Assembly: GCF_030272615.1 (NCBI RefSeq) | Contig: NC_081409.1 | Span: 247,598,502 to 247,662,501 of the forward strand | Source of the DNA: Cryptomeria japonica | Lineage: Eukaryota > Streptophyta > Pinopsida > Cupressales > Cupressaceae | Direction: 5' to 3' | Length of the DNA stretch: 64,000 bases | In this document: one piece after another, positions 24,576 to 35,659 of the stretch | Layout: each line of letters opens with the position of its first letter | Numbering within the stretch: the stretch's first letter is position 1 | Translations under genes and position numbers: made by a program | Notes under the pieces: generated by a model | Seen by the model: the letters and a program-made list of their open reading frames with translations, nothing else | Database searches by the model: none | Told to the model about the DNA's origin: nothing

Positions 24576-24589
24576 ATGTACTAGTGAGG

Positions 24590-25300
24590 TTGTTTAAAAA
24601 CACTCTTCTTTTTCTATGGATAAGGATATCAAAGCATGTTTGTTCCTTAACCATGATAGAATAGTATTGCCAATAAAGAGTGCACCTCCACTTATGCTTT
24701 TTTTGTCACCAATGTTTTCAGCCCAATCCACATCAGTGTATGCTACTAAGATGAAATATTCACCTCTTGTCCATACCATAAGCTAGATTAAAAATTGCAT
24801 TTTAAATATTTAAAGATCCTTTTAACCACTTGCACATGAGTTTCTTTTGGTGCAAGATGAAATCTTGATACCATACTAATTACCTACATAATATCAAGTC
24901 TTGAATGCGCTACACATATCAAACTCAATCATTGATCTATAAAGTGTTTGATTAGCATTAGGAGATTCACCATATATATTCAACTTGCATCATCTAGCCA
25001 TGGGTATATCATAAGATTACAATCCTCCATCCTAAATTTCTTTAACATTTCCTTAATATAATTGGTCTATGAAACAAATTTCCTCTATCTGATTAAGATA
25101 TTTGCAGCCCAAGGAAGAAGGACAAGTCACAAAGCATATAAATTTATAATTTCTTTTGCATTTTCATTGAAAAGTCTTGGAACATCTCATCATTGTTTCC
25201 CCCGAAAATCATATCATCAACATAAACTAAAAATTTTAAGCTTTATTTATCATTTTTTTTAAAAGCCTCAATTTTTTTTGTAGTGGATCAAGTTTCATTT
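24590..25300 (-). pseudogene. Copia pol fragment (RT end and RNase H start), split gene part 1
   Basis: Minus-strand reading gives VYVDDMIFGG (RT catalytic YVDD) near 25,210, then KEMLKKFRMEDC, NQTLYRSMIEF, HVQVVKRIFKYLK, VAYTDVDWAENI, KKSISGGALFIGN and ISLSIEKEECF. These are the ordered landmarks of copia RT-RNase H. The frame stops and shifts in several places. It continues across the CACTA insertion at 14,994. With the polypurine tract at 14,500 it defines one minus-strand copia element, whose 5' half beyond about 25.3 kb is too decayed to follow. Confidence 0.85.
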
Positions 25301-25803
25301 TGAACACATGGTAGTATGGTGGATGGAGGGTATGCCTTCCTTTTGGCAAAACTATGTATTCCTATTTTAAAAGCCTTCAATATGTCATGTTCAAGTTTAA
25401 ATAGCAAAATAAAGCCAGAGTTGTTAACATTTTTTGTAGAATAAATGGTGAAGGAAAGATTAAATGATATTAATTTTCATATTAATTAATTTATTATGAT
25501 TGTAGATAAAGTTATCTTTATCAAAATAACTTCATGAATGGGAACTTCAAGAGGAATTATTTTGAAATAAAACATCGATAGTTAACTAGCTTCAAGAAAT
25601 AGATAAAAATGCCTCCTTTGTCTATAATTATTTTAAATAAAGGAGAATTGATAATGTTGTTTTATCTATTATTTTCTGTAAATGAATTAATTTTTCTCTA
25701 TACTTGGAGATTAATAAGAAAACATTTTCTAATTTATATTCTTTATTCATAAAAAATGGTCTTGTTGTTGTGTAAGAGGAAAGGGTTCATTTATAAATTA
25801 TAT
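25301..25803. other. AT-rich remnant of the copia element, no clear motif
   Basis: It lies between the recognisable RT fragment and the next element; no gene is visible. Confidence 0.4.
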
Positions 25804-28132
25804 TGGAGTTGAGGAAAAATCAACTCTAGAGCTCCAAAAGATCACCTACATGCAAACCTTGTCACAGAAAAATAGAAGCAAAAAGGCTATGGAGGCCAAA
25901 ATTCAAAGATCCAAAAAAGAGGAGATATATTGATTGTGCAACAAGAATACAATTCAATAATTATAGTTGTTATGAAATTACAAAGAGATAATCCTTATAA
26001 GAGGATACTCGAAACCCTGAAGGAGAAAAACCCTAAAGAATTATAAGATTCCTAAATTTAGCTTAAGCGTAGAGTATAATAGACTAATAATTAAATAAAT
26101 AATTATTAGCTATTAAAAGATAACTCGAACACCCCCCCTTAAGATGAATTTAGGGAGTAGCTAAACAAGAACTAAGGACTAAAAAATCATGTAAAAAATG
26201 CAGGTAAGGAACAATGGGTCTCGACAACTAGGCCTGATGAGGTACCCAAGTACAATAAAATCTCTATAAAGTGGAGGAAAAAGGAGAAAACCCCGTGGGA
26301 ACAAAACTCCTCTCCAAGAAGAGATGAAATCTCAAGTGAAGGACTACGAAGCCTCCAAACAAGAGTGTTCCAGAAGATAAGAATAAAAAATGAGAGAATA
26401 AAGAACACCACTAAAGAATGAAATAGGTACAAACACTATCGAAGAGTAACTGGTGATCTGAAGAACCTCCACTAAAATAGAACCTGACCAGGTAGAAAAG
26501 ACTATAATCTACATGAGTGCTCTCAAATGACACTACTTGAATTAGATGGCAAACAAAGGCAAACAACTAAACTCAAAGATATAGATGACATGAAATACCA
26601 AAGCCTGAAGAGCTGATCAATCGAATCAATGAAGCATTAAAACAATAGGACAAACCTCCTCATTATGCTGAAAAGGGAGAGGGACGCGTACACTAAAAAG
26701 AATAGGCAACAAGAACTGCATGACGAAGATCCAGGAACATCGAAGGTGCACAGAAAGTACATAGTGTAGTGGAAGGAACACTCACTTGACACACATCATG
26801 AGGATAATGTCGTGGAAGGAACACTCACTTGACACACATCATGAGGATAATGGCATGGAAGGAACACTCACGTGACAAAGGTAGATGGCAAACAAAGGTA
26901 AACATCAACCTCCATGGCTCTTTATAAGTAATGCATGTAAAATAATGCACAAGATGGGCAAGATCCCAAGTATACAATGCATGGTGGCACTTTATCTCAA
27001 TGCGTTTACATAAATAAAAATGCTACAATGATCAGAATAGACAGAAGACTGGAAACAGAAAGAACATGCCAAAGATGAGACATCCTACTCAAAGAAAAAA
27101 GAGATCCTAGGACCTTAAACATCCAGGATATTCACCAGAGTGCTGAAAAGAAAAAAACTAAATAAAATATGCCTGGAGCAGAATTTAGAAATAAAACTCA
27201 TATGAATTGAAAGAACACAAAACAATCTTTCCAACGATATAAAGTTTTTGAAAAAAGTTCGGATGCTCAAGTTATGTCTCCTGGAGAGCAAAAGATAACC
27301 TCTAGGTTTGAAAAAAAAAATGCTATCAAAAAAGAAAACTAAAAAGTTAAAACCTCTTGATCTGGATAGATCTTAGAAAGACCTTTTTGACGATATAAGG
27401 ATTTTGAAAAAGCACCTCCGTATGACCAAGTTACGGACAAAAAAAAAAACCCTTTTGTAGTGCATAAAAAGGGTAAAAAACGAAAAAAAAAATTCCTTTT
27501 TTTTGGACGAAAATTTCTTGACGCACTATTTTTGTGCTTCAAAAAATGTGCCAATAAAAAATCATGCCCCAAATTCCCCTGTCACTAAAAATAGGCAAAT
27601 TATAGTTCAAAAATTCATCGAATCAACCTTCTAAATCCATTTGTAAGGTCTTTTTGGCACCAAAATGTACAAAAAAATCAGCTACCCCTAGAAATGGAAA
27701 AAAGCAACTACACAAACCCCCGAATACATAGATCTGAAGAACAAGACCCAAAATATCTTATGAAGAGAACAGGGGCATGCAGATCTGGAGCTCTGATATG
27801 ATATTGAAGTTGAGGAAAAATCAACTTTACAACTCCCAAAGATCACCTGCATGCAAACCTGACACAGAAAGATAAAAGAAAAAAAGCCATGGAGGCCAGA
27901 ATTCAAAGATCCAGAAAAGAGGAGTCATATTGATTGTGCAACAAGAATGCAATTCAATAATTGCAGTTGTTATGAAAATAAAATGAGAGAATCCTTATAA
28001 GAGGATACTTGAAACCGTAAAGGAGAAAAGCCCTAAAGAATTATAAGATTCCTAAGTTTAGCTTAAGTGTAGAGTATAATAGACTAATAATTAAATTAAA
28101 AAAATATGAGGTAATACAAGATAACTCTAACA
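25804..28132 (-). mobile_element. Non-autonomous LTR retrotransposon (2.3 kb)
   Basis: Two direct LTRs of equal length (25,804-26,131 and 27,805-28,132, 328 bp each) start TGGAGTTGAGG/TGAAGTTGAGG and end AACTCGAACA/AACTCTAACA. A polypurine-tract complement (CCCCCCCTTAAG) follows the left LTR. A primer-binding-site complement (GCTCTGATATGAT, close to the complement of the tRNA-Met site) precedes the right LTR, so the element runs on the minus strand. The flanks share AATTATAT (25,796-25,803 and 28,133-28,140). The 1.67 kb interior has no gag or pol domain, so movement would need proteins supplied in trans. LTR differences visible by eye show it is not recent. Confidence 0.88.
26770..26880. repeat. 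43-bp tandem repeat, ~2.6 copies
   Basis: GGAAGGAACACTCACTTGAC recurs at 26,771, 26,814 and 26,857, a 43-bp period, inside the non-autonomous LTR element. Confidence 0.92.
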
Positions 28133-28189
28133 AATTATATTGCTTCCCTATTTATTGAGGATATGATGATTTTATTATTTAGAATATTA

Positions 28190-30440
28190 CTCCTATACAA
28201 TTGAAAATGTTATTTTCCATATGAAGAAAGGTAAGCCTCTTAGCCTTGATGGCTTCCCTATTAAAATTTTTCAAGAATTTCATGACATTTAAGACGATCT
28301 TCTAGAATTTGTACATGAATAATAGATTAATAAGTACATGCTTAAATATTTTATTTTATTTTTCATTTTTCTTTGTTATTTTCCTTCAATATTATCATTA
28401 AAGTTATTGTTGATCATCTAAAATGAATTCTAGATTCTTTGGTATCATCTAAATAAGGTGCTTCAAGAAGAGAAATAATATTATTGATAGTATTGTAAAT
28501 TTCCTCTAAAACCATTTACTTTATGGGTTTTTTCTAAGAAGAAATTTGTGTTTATTAAGCTAGACATGTCTAGGGCTTATTAGAGGGTCTTCTATCAAGA
28601 ATGAATTAAATCTAGCATTTTTTGGATTTGATTTATTTGAGTTATGATTTGTTTGGCTTCCCCTCTCTTCTCTATTCTTGTTAATGGAATATCATCTTCT
28701 CATTTTCAACTACTAGATGATTTTTACAATGGAATCTGAATGAGGGTATATGAGTCCTCAAGAAATTAATAAGCATATTTAAGGTTGAACTATGGATAAT
28801 GATCTTGATTCTCTTTCTCATCTCCATTTTATGGATAATATTCATTTAATGGGGTTGCCAAAATTCAATAATCTATTAATTTAAGGAGTGCTTTGGATGT
28901 GTTTTTAGTGGCTTTTGGTACATAAATTAATGAGAAAAATAAAATCCTTTTTTTTTAAATGTTCCTTTGGAAATTAAATAAAGAATTTATATTATTTTGT
29001 GGTTTATAATAGGATAGATTCTATTAGCTTTTCTTGATATTCCTTTTTAATTTTGTAATTTTAATCATCTTCAATGTAAAGAAACTTTTGATAATTTTAA
29101 AATGTGGGTTTCTCATTGTAGATTTTGATGCTTGTCTTTGGTACAATGTCTTATCATTTTAAAATCCATGCTTTACATTCTATTGTTTTACAACTTTTAG
29201 TGATTCCTATGTGAGAAAAGGTTTTCTAAATTTTTTTGACTCTCTTACTATGAAATTTCTTTCAATAGCAAATTTGGACTATAAAAATAATGTCATATTA
29301 ATTGGGACCAAGATTACAAACTAAAATTAAATTTAGAATTCTTGAAATTTTAGTTTGTAAGTTGAATAGTCAAGCCTTTGCTACTAAAATTTATTGGAGA
29401 TGGTCCAAACAAAAGGATCAACCTTGAGACAAACTTCTAAACTATGAGTATTTATAAGTTATTATTGATGAGGTTCTAAAAAATAAATTAATGAACAAAG
29501 GCTCTATGATTTTGGAGTATGTTTAAGAAAGCTTGTTTACTAGTCAAGAAGGACCTTTTTTGGTTTATGAATTTTTTTGGCAATGGCCTTTTTTTGTTAG
29601 ATTTTTGGGACTATTATCCTCTAATTCTTATTTCCTCTTACTTATCCTTTGAGTTTAATTTTTTTTTATGTTAGTTGGTCTACAATTTCTAAATATACAT
29701 ATTTTTTCTTTGGTGGGGAATATCATATTTATTATTGAAAGGATTCTATTTGTTGGCCTCTCAAGCAATTTTAGAAAGCTCGAACAATACTATCCTCTAT
29801 TCTATCTACATGGTCATTTGGTTCCTTACATGAGGCTGATACTCTTAATTGGTGATATGGTGCTAAATTATTTTATTCATTTTCTCATGGGTTTTAGATC
29901 TTCGACCATGAAAAATATAGTATAAAGATATTTCTTGGTGAAAAAAATTTATATTTTTTTGACCTAAATGTAATTTATTTCTGTGATTGATTTGCCAAAA
30001 TAAATGTCATATCTAGAACAACATAAAAAATACATATTTCCAATGTAGATTTCACAATGTACTCTTTATGGTGTTAATGAGTAGTGTGCCACTCATCTAT
30101 TCTTTTAGTGTTCTTTCTTTAACGGTCTTTAAAGGCAATCATGGCAGATTTGGAACGATAAAATTACTCATGCTACTTCTCGATTTTAGGTTTGGACTTT
30201 GGTTGGAAAGAAATCATCAAATATTTCATGGTCATAAAATCTTATTCAATATGTTTTGCAAAATGTTTGGGGTTCAATTAAAAAATGTTAGCAAGTATTA
30301 TATGGATGAATTGTTTAATCCATTTGATATTTAAATATTGCAAAAACTTGAGTCAGGTTGTTTGTTTGGATCTAGTCCTTCTAAATCTCGGCTCAAATAT
30401 TTATGTGTTGTTAATAGAGTAGATTAATGGTCTTCTCATC
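28190..30440 (+). pseudogene. LINE ORF2 relic, heavily decayed
   Basis: The start reads KKGKPLSLDGFPIKIFQEF, DDLLEFV (28,215-28,320), the pre-motif-A block of plant LINE reverse transcriptases (KAPGPDGFPxxFFQ). FGFPSLFSILVNG near 28,660 corresponds to the block before motif B. Near the end, FGLWLERNHQIFHGHKIL (about 30,185-30,240) matches the Trp-x-x-Trp-Glu-Arg-Asn-x-x-Ile-Phe motif beyond the zf-RVT domain. Stops are frequent in every frame. No RNase H follows. Confidence 0.6.
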
Positions 30441-32309
30441 CTTCTAAATAATGAAAGGTTTCCAAATTCTTCTTAAAGATTGGCTTGCCATGTTGATTAT
30501 ATTCTTTACCTTTATAAAAAATTCATCTATGTCCTTTACTCATATAACTAGAGAATCAAAATTGTTTCACTAAAAATGCATTTGATGTTAATTGCATTTA
30601 GAAGGTCATAAAGTCATAGATTAAATGCATTCCTATCATCTGCTCATTCTTTGGCATTTCTTCAATTCCTTCAAAATTATTTAGTTCGATCTACCTAATT
30701 TCTATTTTTATTTATGTAATTTTATATATTTTATTGGTTTCATGATTGTTTCTACCTCTAAAATAAATCTCATTCAATATTTCATTCTTTAAACTTTTTT
30801 TTGGTTGATAAATTGCTGGAAGGGCCAACTCCCATTATATTTAAAATAATAATATTTACAGAATTCATAAAACATAAGTCTTGCAAAACCCAAAATAGTT
30901 CCCAGCAATAAAAATTGGTTCTATAATTACCCTAACCCTAAATGGACATTCACAGAGGAAAACCATTATATCTTAAGCATAAATCTAACAACCTATAACA
31001 ATTATTATCTAAACTTTGCATGCATCCACTTGCTGCCTCAGCCACATTATCTAGAATAATATCATCCACCTACATTTCCCATTCAAGTCCCTCCAGGAAG
31101 ACATATGATTGTATCCACTCTGGATCATCATTCGTCGAGCTATCTGCATCCAGTTCAGCAAAAACTCTATTACTCTTCTTGCCACATGCTGATTATCTTG
31201 ATACTCCTCCTCATCTTCATTCTGGATTAAGGGGAATTTAGGGACATTGAGATACATTTTGTAGAAGTCTTTTGGCAATGGAATGTGATTTTGAGGATCA
31301 ATATTTATCAACACGTCATTAATAATCTCGCATTTTCTTTGCTAAGGCCTAAGCCCAGATAAATCACTACAAACATGGAAACGATATATATGTTGACTCA
31401 ATATTTATGATCTTTAGAACCAGAATGACCCTCACCGCATGAAGAACTAGTGGGTAATCATACTGCATTTATCCCTGAACTCCCCTTAAAAAATCCATTT
31501 TCCTTTTGTCTGTAGTCAACCTAATAGGGGTCTCCATTTCTCCGTTCTACAATGGTCAACCCAGCAACTTCTCTTCACCTACCAAATTTATTTGGCTTAT
31601 TTCTAGAAAAATCAGGCTTTCCCAAATTAGAATTTGGAATTTGTATACCTGCTCAAGTCCCTTAATGTCATTTGAATTATTTGAATTCCTCCACCCTTTC
31701 ATATTGGGGTTGATATTTCATAAAAAATTTCTCTATCTACAGGGATCCTTTCCTCTTTTGCCATCCTTTCATGTCAACTTAAATTAAACGCCCATCCTAC
31801 TTCTATCCTATCCTTGCTATCAAATCCTGTAGAAAATCTGCGGCATTAAATCAATATCATTTCATCATTTGCCTATCAAATCGGTCTTTTAAACCTATTC
31901 CCCTCCGTTGAGCTGTCTTGAGGTCACAACTCAGCCCAAAACTCAACCTATGCATCATCCAGAAGCTGTGGGCTGACCCACTACAGTTGAAACTCTATTT
32001 TCCAACTTGTCCGCCATCTAATTTGCAATTAGTTGTTTGACTCCTTTGGACTGCATTAGTGATGATCTACCCAATAACATTTATTTCGCCTGTTTCTAAT
32101 AATAATCGGTTGTCACCCTTTTTTCCGAAGTACATAACAATCTTGAAGAGCCATTTAACATCTTTGTTATTGAAAACTGCAAACATCCTCCGCTATCATC
32201 TCATATCACTTGAATATGCAGATATTGATCTTCAAATGTCATATAGGATCTATCGAGCCCCTTGTTGTCAGAATCATCAATGTGGTTTTAAAATTCCTAT
32301 CATCATAGG
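30441..32309. other. Unassigned region, possible LINE-like minus-strand remnant
   Basis: A minus-strand frame at 31,314-31,051 (acidic EDEEEYQDNQ, then RRVIEFLLNW) has no family that I recognise. Other frames contain frequent stops. No terminal repeats are evident. Confidence 0.35.
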
Positions 32310-32815
32310 TTTTGGTGTAAATAATTATTCATTTTGGATATTATTACACTTCACTTAAGTTTACTTAGGAAATGCATTTCATAGTGGTTTGGGTATGAGA
32401 CACTTGGGTGTTTTTTCCACATTGGGATAGTGTGTGTAGGAGAATTTCCACCTTTTATGGTGTTGATCTTGTTAGTACTTTATCATATCCACTTATTGTG
32501 GAGTGATAATTCCACCTTCGGTGGGTGATCCACCTCATGTGGAATATTTTATTGTTTCTCCTACCTACCACATCTATTTACTACCCACCCTTGTTTCTTA
32601 TTGAGCCACATGTCATGTTTGTGTGCTCACATATCCATATAGCCTTGCCTATATAAGTAGGCTCATCTACATTGTATGTAACAACTACTGAACAACTTTT
32701 GATGATCCAATTGATCAGTATTTTCATCTTGATAGAATACAGTTTATTCCTATCATCTATTTTTGTTCTCTTATTTGTTCTTTCCATTTCCTTTAGATCT
32801 TGGCAAAATCTGACA
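32310..32815 (+). repeat. 5' LTR with TATA box
   Basis: The LTR ends in CTGACA. A TATA box (TATATAA) lies at 32,650-32,656. Imperfect palindromic CCAC/GTGG words (ATTCCACCTTCGGTGGGTG, GATCCACCTCATGTGGAA) cluster about 130 bp upstream of it and also occur in the 3' copy. Confidence 0.85.
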
Positions 32816-32827
32816 TGGTATCAGAGA
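32816..32827 (+). promoter_or_regulatory. Primer-binding site (initiator tRNA-Met)
   Basis: TGGTATCAGAGA directly follows the LTR; it differs from the canonical TGGTATCAGAGC only at the last base. Confidence 0.85.
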
Positions 32828-33432
32828 CATTAGAGTGTCATTGGTTTGCCAATTGAGATAAATTTGGGGTTTTGCATTTTGGAGCTTTCTATTGCAGGTT
32901 ATTATTGTAGCTTGTTGTGTCAAATCTAAGGTCACCATTGGATTGAGGAGGTTCGAGAAAGTTAGAATCACCTTTTGTTTTGTCCAAATCTAACATCTAG
33001 GGTCAAATCTAGAGTTGTTTGAAGGTGGACGGTGGTGACTTGTCCTGACAATTATCTGCAATTTTAGAGCATTTTTTGCCAAATCCGTCATCGCTATTGT
33101 GCTCAGAAGGCCCAAAAACCTCAAGATCGACTATCAATTCATCGAAATTGGGCTCCGTTACCCCGAGTTGAAAAAATTTCCCCTCTTGGTCCACCGTACG
33201 GACTTGCAGGTACACGTCTAAAAAAATTTAAAAAAAAAAAAACATAAATTTGCTTTCTTTTTTAATATTTTTTTAGAAATTTTTAAAATATTAAATCCGA
33301 TTTTAATCGGAGGGAGGGGGGCTTTTTTTATTTGTTTTTTTTTATTTTTAAAAAAATCAAAATTTTGGTTGTGGGGGGAGGTCACCACAGTATTGCGACC
33401 CACAATCCTGCAGCCTACAGGCCCTATGGTCA

Positions 33433-33469
33433 CCGTAGGGTACCTGCAAGTACTGTAGAGTACCTACGG
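33433..33469. other. Hairpin in a GC-rich island
   Basis: CCGTAGG-GTAC ... GTAC-CTACGG forms a stem with a ~16-nt loop inside a ~180-bp GC-rich patch (33,360-33,530) surrounded by A/T homopolymers. GTAGG/CTACGG and CTGTGG words are repeated across the patch. Confidence 0.6.
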
Positions 33470-34865
33470 TGGTCCACAAGCTCTGTGGTGGTCCCGCAAA
33501 GCTCTGTGGGCCCCTTCCCGTGTGAAGGGGGTATAAATTTGTTTTTGTTTTATTTTTATTTTTTTTCATTAAAAAAAAGAAATATAAAGTTTTTTTTAAT
33601 TTCAAAAAAAAATTGCCTCTTTTACTTATTTTCTTTTTTAATAAATTTTTTTTTTGGCATAATAAATTGTCTTTATTTAGATTTTTAAAAATATTTTCAA
33701 AAACAAAAATATCATGGAATAAGTCAAATTGGAAACACAATTTTTTTTCTTGTCACTTCACACCTGTCTTACAGTGCTTCTAACTAGCTGTCAAAGGGGT
33801 GGTCGATTTGCTCCTTTATATATCTTGGCCACATCCCAATCAGAGGCATCTTTTTTTGCAGTATTCTACAGGGATTCTTGGTGACATCATTTTCATGTTG
33901 TATGCTCTTGCATGAGCAATGTTGTACTCGCACTATCATAAAGTGTCACACCTATTTGTATCTTGTCATTGTTGACTATTTGATATAATATTCTTGTACA
34001 GATAGATTAGGAATATCTTGTGAGACTTGGTGCATGGCTCCAGTTGAGACTTAGATTGTACGCATTTGTGCATGGCTCCTGTGAGACTTAGATTGTACCG
34101 ATATTACTGTTATTTACGAGTATCCAGATGATGCTCAAAGTAGGTTGTCTCCATGCCTGATCTTCATTTTGTTGTAGCAAGTGATTCATTGTCATCGACT
34201 TGGTACCTGTTTTGGTCACACTTTGATATTATTGGTGCAACATTGGCTCTCTTTCTTCCTTATGGGAAGACATTTTGGTCAACATCATTGGACCATCTTT
34301 GCAGGAGATTCGACATTGAGGGGGGTCTTCATGGTCTCTTCTTCTCTCTTATGGGGGGAACTTTTTCCTCACATGAAGTTTTGTTCTACTCATTCATCAT
34401 TAAGAGCATTGTGTGCTTTCATCATCTCTCTTTTGGGGGAGGTTTTCTTCCCATTGGGTTTTTCTCTCTTTCTCCTCTTTATGGGAGATTGCATTTGCAT
34501 TTGTACATGGGTACCTAACATGGCCTAGTAGTCGGGACCCATCTTTCATTGCTTAGTTGCATTGTAGACTTTAGTGCATTCCCCTAAGTTGCACTTAAGG
34601 GGGGGTGTTGGTGTAAATAATTATTCATCTTGGATATTATTACACTCAAGTTTACTTAAGAAATGCATTTCATAGTAGTTTGGGTATGAAACACTTGGGT
34701 GTTTGTGCCACATTGGAATAGTGTGTGTAGGAGAATTTCCACTTTTTATGCTGTTGATCTTGTTACTACTCTATCATATCCACTTATTGTGGAGTAATTC
34801 CACCTTCGGTGGGTGATCCACCTTGTGTGGAATATTTTATTGCTTTTCCTACCTACCACACCTTT

Positions 34866-35249
34866 ATCCACTCCTCTCTCGGGCTTGGATCAAGAAGAAT
34901 TACAAAAGCCCTTACTTATTGAGGATCAAAAATCAAGCTTTGAAAAAAAAAATCTAAAAGTAAAAAATAAAGAGAAGTCCTTCAGTCCAAATCAAAATCA
35001 AAAGCTATTGGACTCTACAAAAATCAAAGTCAAGGATAGCAATCCTATGAAAGAAAAAGAGCAAGAGATGATCTTCCCTAATACCAAAATAACTGGGGGC
35101 AAAAGTTCTATAATTTTAAGTCAAAAAGAATACTTGTTGATCCTAAGTCTCCATCATGTCATGATACTTTCACTTATTTTCGCAAATCATAAGCCTTCAT
35201 CACTCATCCACTTGTTTCACACATCCATTCCCTTATGGCGATACATCAT
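34866..35249 (+). other. Spacer at the start of the gypsy fragment
   Basis: An open, Lys- and Gln-rich frame (35,000-35,100) without diagnostic residues joins the truncated LTR to the gypsy integrase end. It could be noncanonical gypsy sequence or an older repeat. Confidence 0.35.
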
Positions 35250-35659
35250 GTCAATGGACCTTTAATGGAGCTTCCTCGAAGGACTTTGTTATCAGGGATG
35301 CCCAAACTTCTTTAGGTGACATGCATATGGGCCTATGTAGTTCACACGCTAGTAATTCTATCTCAGTTCCTTTATCAAGGAAGACAATCACTCAATCTAC
35401 ACATCATTCAGTCAAGGAACGTCACATTTACAATCATAAGGTAAAGCCTCACATATTTGAGGTAGGTGACATAGTTCTCATATAAAATCCTAAAAATTAG
35501 CAGGACAGAGAGAAGAAGGGCAAGTTTGAATCGAATTGGCTTGGTCCCTATGTCATCACAATAGTATATGGATTAGGTGCATATTAGCTTTCGACACTAG
35601 ATGGAGAACCTTTAGAAGATCCTATCAACAACATGCACCTTCGCAGGTTTTACACATAG
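35250..35659 (+). pseudogene. Ty3/gypsy pol 3' end (integrase C-terminal part)
   Basis: The translation reads HIYNHKVKPHIFEVGDIVLI, then KGKFESNWLGPYVI and INNMHLRRFYT, stop. This is the well-known end of gypsy pol (N-x-K-V-K-P, GDLVL, GKF-x-x-NW-x-GPY-x-I, and HLK-x-F at the terminus). Stops interrupt NPKN and GAY. The reverse transcriptase and the integrase core are missing upstream. Confidence 0.85.

Larger units (their letters stand above)
14995..24586. mobile_element. CACTA (En/Spm-type) transposon, 9.6 kb, non-autonomous
   Basis: Left end CACTAATACATTTAGC and the complement of the right end, CACTAGTACATTTGGG, are matching terminal inverted repeats. They are flanked by a 3-bp duplication AGG (14,992-14,994 and 24,587-24,589), as is usual for CACTA elements. 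Excision rejoins the copia RNase H gene in frame. Subterminal DNA carries repeated GTCGAAATT-type words (15,171-15,189 and 24,272-24,572). I see no TNP2-type transposase motif inside, so the copy is probably non-autonomous or has lost its genes. It carries captured sequence: a DRM-like palindrome (22.1-24.3 kb), an unidentified coding-like stretch (15.3-15.9 kb) and apparent LTR remnants. Confidence 0.85.
32310..34865 (+). mobile_element. Non-autonomous LTR retrotransposon, 3' LTR truncated
   Basis: The 5' LTR (32,310-32,815, ~506 bp) and the truncated 3' LTR (34,606 to about 34,865) share TTGGTGTAAATAATTATTCA and the downstream text. A primer-binding site TGGTATCAGAGA sits exactly after the 5' LTR, at 32,816. 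The polypurine tract AAGGGGGGG (34,598-34,605) precedes the 3' LTR. No gag or pol motif is seen in the 1.8 kb interior. The 3' LTR breaks off where gypsy-derived sequence starts, so the target duplication is lost. Confidence 0.85.

Noticed and set aside
27339-27572. Minus-strand frame in the small LTR element as a gene
   Set aside because: Rich in Phe/Lys from A/T runs, no homology seen, and it overlaps the coding-free interior.
33332-33740. Long frames on both strands around 33.3-33.7 kb
   Set aside because: Produced by A/T homopolymers that encode Phe/Lys runs.
34153-34528. Plus-strand frames of 115-121 codons in the second non-autonomous LTR element
   Set aside because: Overlapping frames with hydrophobic composition and no gag or pol motif; not supported as genes.
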